Below, in pieces: positions 20,091 to 30,436 of a stretch of DNA of 64,000 nt. The DNA is from Karstenula rhodostoma CBS 690.94. Taxonomy: Eukaryota > Ascomycota > Dothideomycetes > Pleosporales > Didymosphaeriaceae. The position numbers and the translations under genes were made by a program. Position 1 is the first letter of the stretch. The number at the start of each line of letters is the position of its first letter. The notes beneath the pieces were generated by a model that was given only the letters and a program-made list of their open reading frames with translations, ran no database searches and was not told the DNA's origin. The stretch lies in the NCBI GenBank assembly GCA_010093485.1, contig MU001498.1, positions 735,697-799,696 on the forward strand, given 5' to 3'.

Positions 20091-22224
20091 CTACCTCTCT
20101 TCCGGCGCAAGCACACCCCCCGTCTCGAGATCCGCATCGCCCTGCCCCCTCCACCCCCTCCAAAGCTCATTCAGCGTCCCACTAAGACTCCTCCCCCTGC
20201 CGCCAGCCTGCTCGCCCCTCGTATCTTCATCCGTAGCCGTGCGCCGCCGGTCAAGCGGCTCGCCAATATGGCTGTCCATTACTTCGTCGGCGCCGATGCC
20301 GAGCACGCTCTGTCTCCGCGCAGCATCGCTGGTGCTATCTCTCGGCAGCGGCGACATGCGCACATTGCCGCCGCGTTTGAGGTCCGCGACTACGGCGCTT
20401 AGGCTGTTGGACAGCGGGCTAGCGAGGAGCGGCCCGGAGAGGGAGTTGCGCGGGCCGACGCGCTCCGAGGTGGCTATTCGGCGGAGGCGGTGCTGCGCGA
20501 GTGTGGAGGGCGGCGTGGACAGCATGGCGGCGGAGTCGGATATTTGGCGGACGGGGGTTTCGGGGCGCGGTGGTCCGGTGAGTTCGGGCGATGAGGTGGA
20601 TGCTGGTGGTAGTTCTGGTGTTTGCGAGGGTAGGATTGGGGTGGAGAGCGTGCTGTTGCGGCTGAGTTCTGCGGGGCGAGGATGCAGGGAGGATGGATGT
20701 GTATCATCTTCCTCCCAAGGATTCTTTGTGAGGAGCGATGGAACGTCTGTTGGTGTTGCGGGGCCCTGAGATAACCCGTCAGGGGTAAACGTGATATCGG
20801 GTGTAGCTGGTTGCGAGATCTCTACGATTGGTGGTCTCCCGCCTGTGTTCATTGGTGGTGATGTTGCTCGAACGGTAGATGAGCGCCCGCTGCTTGGGGC
20901 TGTCTCGTTCGTCCCGTCCAAGTCATCGCGATATCTTTCTCCGTCCATAAGATTGATCGCATCTTCCGGTTCGGGATCCCTATCATCATCCTCTTCGGAT
21001 CGTTTGGGCCTCCCACTTGTGATCAACCATACACCTGCGAAAGTCAACGCGCATCCGCCCACGAATTTGCCTGCATCGTCTCCTGAGGTCCGCTCAAAGT
21101 CCCTATACAAGATGGCCGAACCCAAAATGACGGACAAAGTGAAGAGGACGAACTGCACGGGGATGACCTGCGTTGCATCGAAGCGCTGGAGAGCCCTGTT
21201 GATGTACTTGATCTGCATGACCGCCGTGCCGACCAAAATCGCAACGAGCAAGTACGTAACGGGAAAGGTAATGGCGCGCCAGAGCGTGTACGAGAGCATG
21301 GACGCCACGCCTTTGGTGGAGAGCGCCGTATAGCCACCTATCGCACATTAGCATAAGCCGCAGAGCGCCTCCCGACCGGTAACACTCACCAAAAAGGCCA
21401 ACCAACCCCAAGTCGATCAAGATATTCTTGTCTCCAAAGCGGTTACTCGCAACGACCAACACGGCGATGGTAGCAACAGTTATCCCAAAGTACGTCTCGA
21501 ATTCCCAAGTGCTGATCAAGCCCCAAATCTCGTCCGGACCTAGCTTGGGGTTGTTGTCGCTCGCGCTGAGAACCACGGTGACGGCGCCGCCGACAGCGAC
21601 CAGCACCCCAAGAGCATCTCGTGCCCGGAAAGGCTCCTTAAGCATAAAGGGCGCGATAATGCAGTTGACGATCAGGGCGACGACACCGAGCGGCGAGACG
21701 ATGGACGCGGGCGCGAAGCCGTATGCGAGGAAGTTGCCCGCTTCGCCGCAGGTCATCATGATGATGCCTGCCCACCAGTACGGCGACTTGAGATAGCTCT
21801 TCTGCTTGTATGGCAGCTCCTCCGGACCGCCCTCCTCCTCCACCGGCGACAGCGAGCCCGAGCCTCCTGTGTTGTTCCTCGACGGCGGCGCAGGCAGCAG
21901 CGGGTCATCCTCGTTCGCTGCATCGTCGCCCTGAGGGTCGTCCCGATACCGCTTTGCCCCGCTCAAACTGCGATAGCTCGCGCTCCGCCTTTTCCGCTGC
22001 CTCTCCTTTTGCTGCCACTCGCGCTCCAGCCGTATGTGCGCATATCTCTGCATGTTCAAGGCGAAGGATATGAGGACGTTGCCGACAATAGCCGTGATGA
22101 TGCCAATGAGAGAATTCCACTGCGCGCTCCCATACGGGGGGATAAGACTCGTGGATGTCGGGCTGGGCGCATCGCTCGTTGCTGTCGCCGAACCCGCGGC
22201 GACACTCGTCGGTGGGAGCATCAT
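20091..22224 (-). CDS. NIPA-type magnesium transporter
   Basis: Exons 22224-21390 and 21337-20091 (intron GTGAGT...ATAG, 52 bp), 693 residues. The membrane core shows several hydrophobic helices: NSLIGIITAIVGNVLISFAL; YWWAGIIMMTCGEAGNFLAY followed by GFAPASIVSPLGVVALIVN; ALGVLVAVGGAVTVVLSAS; FGITVATIAVLVV; PVTYLLVAILVGTAVMQIKY; VIPVQFVLFTLSVILGSAIL; and GGCALTFAGVWLIT. The GEAGNF and PLGVVALIVN motifs are hallmarks of the NIPA/DUF803 magnesium transporter family. A charged insert (KERQRKRRSAS) separates helices 1 and 2, and a cytosolic Ser/Pro-rich tail of about 300 residues is longer than in animal members. Probably housekeeping and unrelated to the catabolic genes. A long open frame on the + strand over the tail (19906-20769) is antisense shadow. 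Confidence 0.9.
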
Positions 22225-22761
22225 GGCTACGAGGGGGACAATGCAGGGTTGTGCGTTCCCTGTCCGCCGTTTACACGCAAGGGACTTCTCGGATGGCGGG
22301 AATTCAGCCTGGGATGAAGGCTATTTGAGGAGGCGAGGGGACCGAGGAAACTTCATATGGGATTAGGTATGCAGGCTTGTAGTATAAACATGCTGCGGTG
22401 ATATTCTGGGGGGGGGGTACAGAGCAGAGGGTTGCGTTGCCGCGATGCCGTGCGGGTGCACGTTTTCTTGGCTCCAGCAAGGGTTCTCGACGATATATCT
22501 TAGCCCCGCCCCCGTCTCGCCTTACATCACCATGCAGCTGCCCATCATCAACATCACAGCCTCGCTGGCCTAATGCTCACCGTGAGATGCGACGCCACCA
22601 CCCATGAATAATGCATGTCTGGTTTGACCTCGCTAGGAGGCATGATCTGCCTCGCTGGCTACTGACGCCATGAATCATGCACCGAGATAAACGGACAGTC
22701 CGGGAGTAATTCGCCCGACGACTATTTCTATCAAAATGTGAAGGACTTCCGTACATCATAC

Positions 22762-22824
22762 CCAAACATGTGGGGATCCCGGAACTGTGGAAGACAATAA
22801 GAGGTGCCCGTGGCAAACATATGG
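22762..22824 (+). repeat. Dispersed repeat, copy F (truncated)
   Basis: Core ACATGTGGGGATCCCGGAAC...GTGGAAGACAATAAGAGG, ending after GCCCGTGG. Near-identical 11-mers CAAACATGTGG (22763-22773) and CAAACATATGG (22814-22824) bracket it. The rest of 22225-23015 has a G9 tract near 22412 and no gene. Confidence 0.6.
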
Positions 22825-23015
22825 ATTCATTGGAAGTGAACACAGATAAGTCGACTGCCCAAAGTGTAAAAAAGCCTTTGAATCCATGTTTGATAGTCTT
22901 CCCTGGCACTGGACCTCTCCTGAACGAGCTACTCGTGGCTACTACACATGTATTGCTAAGCGGTGCTGCGATTCTCAGCTTGCGTTACCCTTTGGTCCCC
23001 CACTTCTGTCGATGT

Positions 23016-24783
23016 TCACTCCACCGTCCAGGTCGTCGGAATACACGTCTGGCTCTTCGCCCGCTTCCCTGGCTTGAAATCATAATATAGGTACTTTTCC
23101 CCTAATTCAACAATATCGTCGCCGTCGCGAATGCGGTCAAACAACCAGTTGGCCTCGATCCCCGGGAGCTCCCGAATCATATCCATCAGGAAACCAGCGT
23201 ACTCGTCAACGCTGGATTCAACATGTTGAACCCTGTTTGCCGACCCAATAGCGTCGTGAAGATACGAGATTATACCCTCGTATGGTTTCTTTTGAACCTG
23301 CACTTTAACGTGCCCCATGGCGATGTCTAATGCGGTCGCGTCTCCCAACCTCAGGTCCGGCTCGACTCCGTGCTCGACCAGAAACTTTACACCCGCCAAA
23401 TCTCCTCTGTCCACACACCTGCGCATGGCGGTTTTCTTGTTGTAGCCAGATTCGAAGAAGTCGGCGTGTTCGAGCCAGATCTGCGCCAAATCGAGACGGC
23501 CACTGTCGAGCGCGATTCGTAAGGGCCGAAACCATCGTATGTCGTGTATGTCAATCCGGATATCCGTGAGTATCGCGCGTATGAATGAAGGGCTTGCCTC
23601 CTTATAGATCTGATCGTATTTGTGGTTGGGCTGAGGGAGAATATAGAAAGTCGATCTCCTGATAGACTCCCCCCACCTCCCTCTACGGACAGCTCTCAAA
23701 ACATAGTAAAGAAAGGTCATGTGACTAGCCCCAACCCGTTCATCGCTACTTATGGCAATGAGGATGCGTTCCAGAACAATATCCAGGGCTCTTTCTCGCG
23801 AGGCTATAAATTCATGGACTGACATTCTGTCGACAAAGGACTGGAATATCATAGTTGCGATCCTGAACTGGCGTTGTCGGACCGATAGTCGTACCGCTAC
23901 CGCAAACATGCACATAAGTTTTCGAAGGCTGTACCCGGAGGAGTCACGAATCCGGACCGGAGATTGATCCAAGATATATTCCACAATGGAAACTCTTCCT
24001 GTGCCAACAGCTGCGCGGAAAGCACTTGGTAGATACGGCCCATATCCCAAAAAGAAGTTGGCATACGTAGGGACCATCTTCTTGAACATCTGTAGATCTC
24101 CGATAGCCGCAATTGATGTCCAGAGTCGATGGTTCTGGAAATCAGCGAGCGGTGTTTCGTTACCGTGGCCAGTGCCAGGCAACGGTAAATGGTTCGGCGG
24201 AAGTGGTTCTACGATTTGTTCCTGAACATCGCCAACGATCTCCTTCTACTTAGCGCTTCGCAGATTTAATGTTCCAGCGATCAGGGCTTCGCAGATATCC
24301 AGCATGTGTTGCTGTCCTATTTCATCCGGACCGATACATCCTGCGATCAGCAGCTCGCCCATCATTTGTCTCGCGAGTTTGGTGACAGCGTTCGCGGCAG
24401 CACCGGTCTTGTTTGCGTGCATTTTGCCCCCATGGCGAATGAGTAGGCGGCCTTTCTGGAGTCTGTTTAAGCCTATGAAAGCATTGACGATCGGCTGATC
24501 ATGGATGAGATCTTTCTGGATTGCAAAAGCAAACGACTCTGAGCTATGTTAGCTATAAATCTTTGACAGCATTGAGGTTCAGCGACAGACTGCAGACGAG
24601 ACGGTACTTGACGGCGGCCGCGCTTCCAACGTCGTTCATCAGATGATGCAGGCAAAGACCGAGCAGCTCCAGCGTGAGGTCAGACAGCTCCACGGTACGG
24701 TGATTCTGTGTGGGAGCCGTGCTTTTTCTCGGTCGTCCCCTGCGTCTTTTGTGGAGGACTTCTCCCTGGGAGTTGCTATTCAT
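23016..24783 (-). pseudogene. F-box/ankyrin-repeat protein gene interrupted by one in-frame TAG
   Basis: From ATG 24783 the protein begins with an AT-hook-like basic motif (KRRRGRPRKS), then an F-box-like segment VELSDLTLELLGLCL and VKYRLVC. A probable intron 24590-24539 (GT...CAG with branch GCTAAC, weak donor GTCTGT) leads to KSFAFAIQKDLIHD. The frame stops at TAG (24248-24246) after LNLRSAK. The same frame then stays open to 23016 with ankyrin-like sequence (RAAVGTGRVSIVEYILDQS; MRRCVDRGDLAGVKFLVEHG; LGDATALDIAMGHVKV). No plausible intron removes the TAG, so a CAG-to-TAG-type nonsense change is the simplest explanation. F-box/ankyrin proteins are usually E3-ligase adaptors, often fast-evolving in fungi. 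The C-terminal half could still be translated from an internal start. Confidence 0.6.
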
Positions 24784-25432
24784 GCTGTGCGGTAACACGG
24801 CGCGTGGTGCCGTTCACGGGTCCTTAATGATAGGTGGAGAGTTGAGAGGAAACACTGTGAATGACCCGCGTGGTTCAGACGTACACATCATGTTCGTGAG
24901 GCAGCGACGTGGTTGCAACCCGCGCTTTCTTCTTGAAGCAACGACCAGTGCGGAACGAGCGATCGCCACCTACACGGGAGGACAAGACGGCACGTCCATC
25001 ACTCTGCGCGTTTGCAGCTCTCCCGGACTATAATCCCTCGTACCATGCGGCACCGCTCTCCAGACAACGTTACTCATGCAAGCCCGGCCACCAAGATACA
25101 CCGATCCGCGCGGAACGGCACGGTATGTCTTTGGCGCCGCCTCGTCTTTTCGGGGATAGCCTTGGCATAACTCCGACTTCACACCAGGACTTAGGCAGTA
25201 ACGACAACTGGCACCCCTCATCCCACCGAAAACCCATCAGGCCAGCGTAGGATGCCACTACCAGGCAAATTAGGGTATATAAGGGCCTCGTCCCCGATCG
25301 TAATTAACATGCCATGCTATGCGCAGATATCCATTTCAATCGAGACCCTCTACACGACTACATCTTTCACCACGCCCCCATCCTACCTCCTTCACCCCCA
25401 ACCTCGCAAAACTACAAAAACACATCCACACC
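24784..25432. promoter_or_regulatory. Divergent promoter between F-box/ankyrin gene and amidohydrolase
   Basis: 649 bp with no RNA gene or repeat seen. A weak TATA-like GGGTATATAAGGG sits at about 25272-25284, roughly 150 bp before the amidohydrolase ATG. The leader just before that ATG is C-rich. Confidence 0.4.
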
Positions 25433-26458
25433 ATGCCTTCCCCCCTCCCCCTCCCGCACCCCCTAATCACCCTCGAAGAAGCCTTCCTCTCCCCCCACGT
25501 CCAATCCTTCTACGCCGCCCAAAACCACCCGGACCCGCACGCCCCCTCCGGCCTGACAGGCTACGCGACATCAGCACTCCTCGAATTCGGCGCCGCGCGC
25601 CTCTCCTCCATGGACGCCAACGGCATCTCCCTCCAAATAGTCTCGCACGTCCCGAACCCCCTGCCCCTGGACATCCCCACGGCACAAGCCGTAAACGACG
25701 ACGCAGCCGCGCATATCGTCGCCAACCCCGCAGGCCGCTTCGCCGCCTTCGCGACGCTGCCGATGAAGTACCCCCCCGCCGCCGCCGCTGAACTGCGTCG
25801 GTGCGTAGAGGAGCTAGGCTTCGTAGGCGCGCTGGTAGATTCGAACTGCGGCGGCGCCTTCTACGACGACGCGGACTTCCTCCCCGTGTTCGCGGCCGCA
25901 GCGGATCTCGACGTGCCCGTGTACATCCACCCGTGCCCGAACGAGGCCGTCAAGCAGCTGCTCTACGCGGGGAACTACTCGGCGCACATAGCGACGTCGC
26001 TGAGCGAGTACGCGTGGGGCTGGCACAACGAGGCCGCCGTGTCGTTTCTGCGGCTCTTCGCTGCGGGCGTCTTCGATCGCTTGCCGCGGCTGAAGATCGT
26101 CCTCGGGCATTGCGGCGAGATGATTCCGTTTCAGATGGAGCGCACTGCCAATGTGATTGAGCGCCAGTGGCCGCATATCGGGGGCACGCACGAGCGATCC
26201 TTTCGGACCGTGTGGAATGAGAACGTGTGGGTTACCACGAGTGGGTTTTTCGACACGGGGAATATGGCGTGCGTGCTGCGCCAGTGTAAGAGGGAGAGGG
26301 TGCTGTTTAGCGTCGACTATCCGTTTGGGAAGAACGAAGCTGGAGTCGCGTTTTTGAAAAAGCTGCTGGAAGAGGGTTTGGTCGATGAGGAGGGGCTGGA
26401 GATGATTGCGTGGAAGAATGCAGAAAGTTTGTTGCGTGTCAAGGTACAAAAGAGGTGA
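25433..26458 (+). CDS. Amidohydrolase-2 family protein (aromatic-acid decarboxylase-like)
   Basis: A single exon of 341 residues; ATG 25433 (CACCATGCC) fits the family start, although the frame is open further upstream. Conserved elements are ITLEEAF near the N terminus, VYIHPCPNE, SEYAWGWHNEAAVSFLRLF, VLGHCGEMIPFQMER and LFSVDYPFG. These match the ACMSD/gamma-resorcylate/2,3-dihydroxybenzoate decarboxylase branch, TIM-barrel metal enzymes acting on aromatic carboxylic acids. The position usually reading E-x-H in that branch is EEAF here, so one metal ligand is not the usual His. Codon use is strongly C-ending in the first half and less so later. Fits an aromatic-acid pathway with the genes at 5.5-18.9 kb. 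Confidence 0.82.
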   Translation: MPSPLPLPHPLITLEEAFLSPHVQSFYAAQNHPDPHAPSGLTGYATSALLEFGAARLSSMDANGISLQIVSHVPNPLPLDIPTAQAVNDDAAAHIVANPAGRFAAFATLPMKYPPAAAAELRRCVEELGFVGALVDSNCGGAFYDDADFLPVFAAAADLDVPVYIHPCPNEAVKQLLYAGNYSAHIATSLSEYAWGWHNEAAVSFLRLFAAGVFDRLPRLKIVLGHCGEMIPFQMERTANVIERQWPHIGGTHERSFRTVWNENVWVTTSGFFDTGNMACVLRQCKRERVLFSVDYPFGKNEAGVAFLKKLLEEGLVDEEGLEMIAWKNAESLLRVKVQKR

Positions 26459-26751
26459 AGTGCACTACAAATACAATTGATATCCTTCAGTATAGAAAGC
26501 ATGGCTCAGCTGCACGGGCAGCGACCTGCCTAGATGCCAGCAGTGCCTGGAACGAAAACGCCATTCGCCAATCAATGCTTTTAGCCTCCAGGAATACAAT
26601 CCAATCGCCTCAGACGTTGCATTTTGCGGTTCTGTTCTTGTGCACCCTTGCCTAAGCATGCTTCCTTTGGTTTGGGCATGTTCGACCCATCGGGGTGCCC
26701 ACCACGGCACATAGCCCCCGTTTTCTAAACAGATGCCGAAGATTCCTCAAT

Positions 26752-29554
26752 TCAATCGCCGTTGGTCGCAACCTCTTCCGTTGCCTCACCATTAGCGACG
26801 TCCGTGTCCATGGCTTCCGGCTCCGGATCAGGCTCAGCGGCAAGGAGCTTGATACGGGCCTCAACAGCCTGCTCTCCAACAACCGACTCCTCGACCGCAG
26901 ACTTGCGAACGAAGACAGTGTGCCACCGCTTTCCCCATGCCTTGACAAGCTCACCATCCTCCTTGGAGATCTCTCCGTTCATTTCCTTCTCCATCAAACG
27001 ATCAGCGGAGCCCTGGGCGATGGCACGCAGAACATCCTCCAGGTACTTGAACAGCTCACGCGCAGCGTCTCGATCCTTACTCAAGGTAGCTTCGACCATA
27101 TCAATCATATCCTGAGGCAGACCCTTAACCACCCTGGAGTTGACGATCTGGCGGTTGCGGCTTGAGACCTTGGCGATGGTGATGGATACTATCTCATACA
27201 CCCAGCTCTCCGCGAGCCCTTCTCCGGCACCGAGGTTCTCACCTAGCACCCACTGTATGACGGTCATAGGAGCAAGGATGGTGTAGTTGAGGAGGATGTC
27301 AATGATGCGCACGGCAACACCAGGCTGATCCTTCCAGTATCCGAAGACGCTGGCCACTATCTGACGTCGAGCGGCCTCGGAGCTTTGGGCGACTTCGATG
27401 AGGCGATCCTTTCCGCGCTCGATGCAAGAGAGAACGTGAGCCAGAGACTTGGCACCTAGCCTGCAGATGGCCGTTACGAATGCGTCTGTCGAGGGAATGA
27501 GAACATCAGCGACACCTTGCTCGGTTGCGAGCTCGTGAATTTGGTCAATGGTCTTCTGGACTTCCTCGGCCGGGGCCTTCTTTTTAAGTTGCTGAATCAG
27601 CTCTTTGGCTTGGGCGCTGTAAGGCACATCTACGAATATTAGAGTGGTCATGAACAAACAGTATGAGACATACCTGGATTGTCATATTTGAACTCGGGGC
27701 TGTTGTCTTCATCTAGACGTGCCGGGATAAGCTCATTCATCTCTTGCGGCAAAGTCGAGCGAATGCGCTTGGCGAACGAAAGACGGATTTCTTTGTCCAA
27801 AGCAGCAATGATGAAGGCTTTCTTGGGCTGCAAGTTCGATAGCTCAAGATCTCCGATCCTATACGTGGTTAGCGGTATGCATTTCATAGGAAGTCTGAGC
27901 ATACCATTCGGCCCATCGCCATCGGAACTCGAAATTGCTCAAGTGATGAGTGAACCAGTCTAGGAACCGGTATGTCAGTTCGAGATCCAGCACATGCAGG
28001 CTCATGTAAACGGTTCTGATAGCACGACCGAGTGAGGGTGCAATTGCTTGGGGGGCAAGCTTGCAACAAGAGGTGATCAGTGCGTGGTAGTAGACGAGCT
28101 TGTGGTCAGCTGTCGGGAGCTTGAACAGCTGCGAGAAGATGGCGTCGATGATCATGTCCTCGGATTTGTACATGATCTTGTCACCAACTACCTCCCGAAA
28201 CTTATCAAAGGGGGTACCACGCTTGGCGAAGGTGTCCAGGGACCAATATGAGTCGAGCTCGATAAGGAACTTCGCCGCTGCATCTCGATTGAAGTCGAGT
28301 TGATCGATGGTATCCACGATGGCATCGCGAATCAATGACGCGGCAATGTCATCGGTCTTGGGGACGGTGCCGTTCTCGTGGTCTGCGAAAAGGGAAAAGT
28401 ACGCCTCGGGGAAGAGAGGTTTGGGGCCAGGATTGACCGGCGAGGGGATGCTGAATGTTGGGAAAGCGTGTGTCGGCGGGGCAGTGGGCAAAGTGTCCTC
28501 GGATTGCTTCTTCTGGAGCGCCTCGGCATCAAATTTGGGAATGCACGCGATTTCCCATCCTGATTCCGACACCTTGGTCAGTTGTTGCTGAAGAATGCCG
28601 ATGATGCTGTGGTATCCAAGGACTTTATCATCGTTTTCGCTGTCATACGTGTGGATGAGGGACTCCATAGGAAGCATGTTCCCGGCCACAATACCAGTAT
28701 TTGACAGCAACTCTCCGGCCTTTTCGTGGTAGCGACTGCCGCCCGAGACCAGAGCATACGGGATTGTAAGGAGAATGATCTTCACAAGCTCAATGCCAAC
28801 AACCTGTAGCAATTAGCGAGAGTCGCAGAAAGCGGGTAGCCAACCTACGTCATTCTCATTTGCACTCTGGAGATCCACGACCGTGTCGAACAGCTGGCCA
28901 AGGAGCGCGAAGATGCCGTCCTCCTCGAAGAGGGGCTGCAGACATGCGAAGAAGCGAAGGAACAGCTTGAACTCCTTCCACTGTCCAGCATTGAAAGTCT
29001 CCTGTAATCGATCGCCCACGAGCTTTATGGCTTCTGAGGCGATCTCCATCTTGGCTTGGTTTCCATAGAAGATGACGCCGGCGACGAAGGGAATCTTGAG
29101 GGGCTGCTCGACGATGCTAAATTCGGTCAGCGCTGCCTAACGCAAGAGTGTCGCGCAAACGTACAGCTGCAAAAGTGTGTCATAGAACTCGCCGCGGGCA
29201 TCCTCCTCGTCAAAGTGATCTCGCAGGTACTCAGCAATCTCGATGGCCTCATCCTGGGGCAGCTTGGTTGAGCTCGCGATGTTCAGTATCGTTCGGCGCA
29301 GTTTCGCATGCGCAGGCTCCTCGTATCGGCGGCGCGGTGGGGCGTCGTCGTAACGTCGACGCTGGGGTCCGCGGCGGTCGCCACGGTTTCCGGGTGAATA
29401 ATGAAAGTCGTCCTCATCTGCAAGATCGCGTTAGCCATCCTGATCGCGACTCTCAGCCAGCGTAAAGCCTACCATCGCGGCGGCGCTTGTTCCCTCCTCC
29501 ACGATAACCGCTTCCACGGTAGCGATCTCCACTACCAGCGTCCATGTCTGTCAT
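26752..29554 (-). CDS. Nuclear cap-binding protein large subunit (CBP80/NCBP1 homologue)
   Basis: Six exons, 29554-29473, 29417-29165, 29116-28849, 28803-27905, 27858-27674 and 27629-26752, join in phase to give 854 residues, close to the family's 790-860. The N-terminal MIF4G domain follows a basic leader (NKRRRDDEDDFHYSPGNRG) and starts AHAKLRRTILNIASSTKLP. The middle has PLKIPFVAGVIFYGN and NFEFRWRWAEW. The second MIF4G-like domain continues ELSNLQPKKAFIIAALDKEI, and the third has IDILLNYTILAPMTVIQWVL. With CBP20 it binds the m7G cap of nuclear RNA polymerase II transcripts and acts in splicing, export and decay. Housekeeping gene. Start chosen at the ATG before TDMDAGSGDRYRG, but the frame is open upstream (separate entry). 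Confidence 0.93.
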
Positions 29555-30436
29555 TGAGAACGACGACACAAGTGCAGATAAGTTGCTCTCCTCAGCAGAG
29601 ATGCCCTGAGATAGCGCGGCGACGCGTGGGTCGTTAGAGTGATCGCGCGGTGGGTCGCGGCGCGAATAGCACGGCGTGTAGTAGTCAGGATACTGGGGTC
29701 GTTCGTAAGAGCGAGAGCGATAACGTCGACGACGGCGTGCGGGAGATGACCGTTTCGCAACGTTGCTGGGAGCGCAGTCGCGTTGGGAGGACGCAGCTTC
29801 ATGCCGCCAGTGCTCGAACAAGTTAGTGCGCGAGTGGCTTCCATTCCCTTGGCGTGCACGTGCATTCGGTGAGGCAGGAGCTCCCTTCATCAACACCACC
29901 CTGTCAGGATGGATATCTGCTGGTGCATCAGGGGAGGTTGGCTCGATCGCTGGGAAATCAAAGCTGCTTTGGCTGTCCAGAGTGTCGTTCACATGACTCG
30001 CGAAGCTGCCATCTATAGCTCCACCGAGCCCTCGAAAGTCGAACACATCCAGCATGGGCACATCGATGTCCATGACGTTGGTGGAGTCGGCCGTGGAAGG
30101 GCCCCTAGACAAAACACCGAGAAGTTGCACTAGGCAAGATACTGTCGTGTATGGCAAACCGTTCTCTGCAGTACGAGCCTCAGTGACGAAGCACCGAACG
30201 AGCGATCGCAATTGCTGTGGTATCGCCAGCACTATGGCAAGCTCGAGAGGGAGTAGGGAGAGTGAAGAAGTTATAAGAGGCTGAGGACATCTTATAGATA
30301 CCGCAGCCCTCTGTACGAACAGTAAGAGGCAGCTGGTACAGCAGCAGTGAGAGAGTCCTCGTTGCCTGCAAACTCGGCCTTTCCTAGGTAAAAGACACGA
30401 GACAATCCCCATTGCCCCTCCTGTGCACCTGGTCAA
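29555..30436 (-). other. Long open frame upstream of and in frame with CBP80; coding status uncertain
   Basis: About 294 codons without a stop run directly into the CBP80 start. An ATG at 30073 would add 173 residues, including MDIDVPMLDVFDF, DSQSSFDFPAIEPTSPDAP and an Arg/Ser-rich segment (SPARRRRRYRSRSYERPQ). It could be an N-terminal extension, part of another transcript, or a chance open 5' leader. The rest of 30437-31857 holds no supported gene; a TCAAA pentanucleotide tract lies at 30621-30645. Confidence 0.3.

Noticed and set aside
19906..20769. 287-codon open frame on the + strand
   Set aside because: Antisense to the Ser/Pro-rich tail of the NIPA transporter; starts in a poly-A/low-complexity stretch and has no motif.
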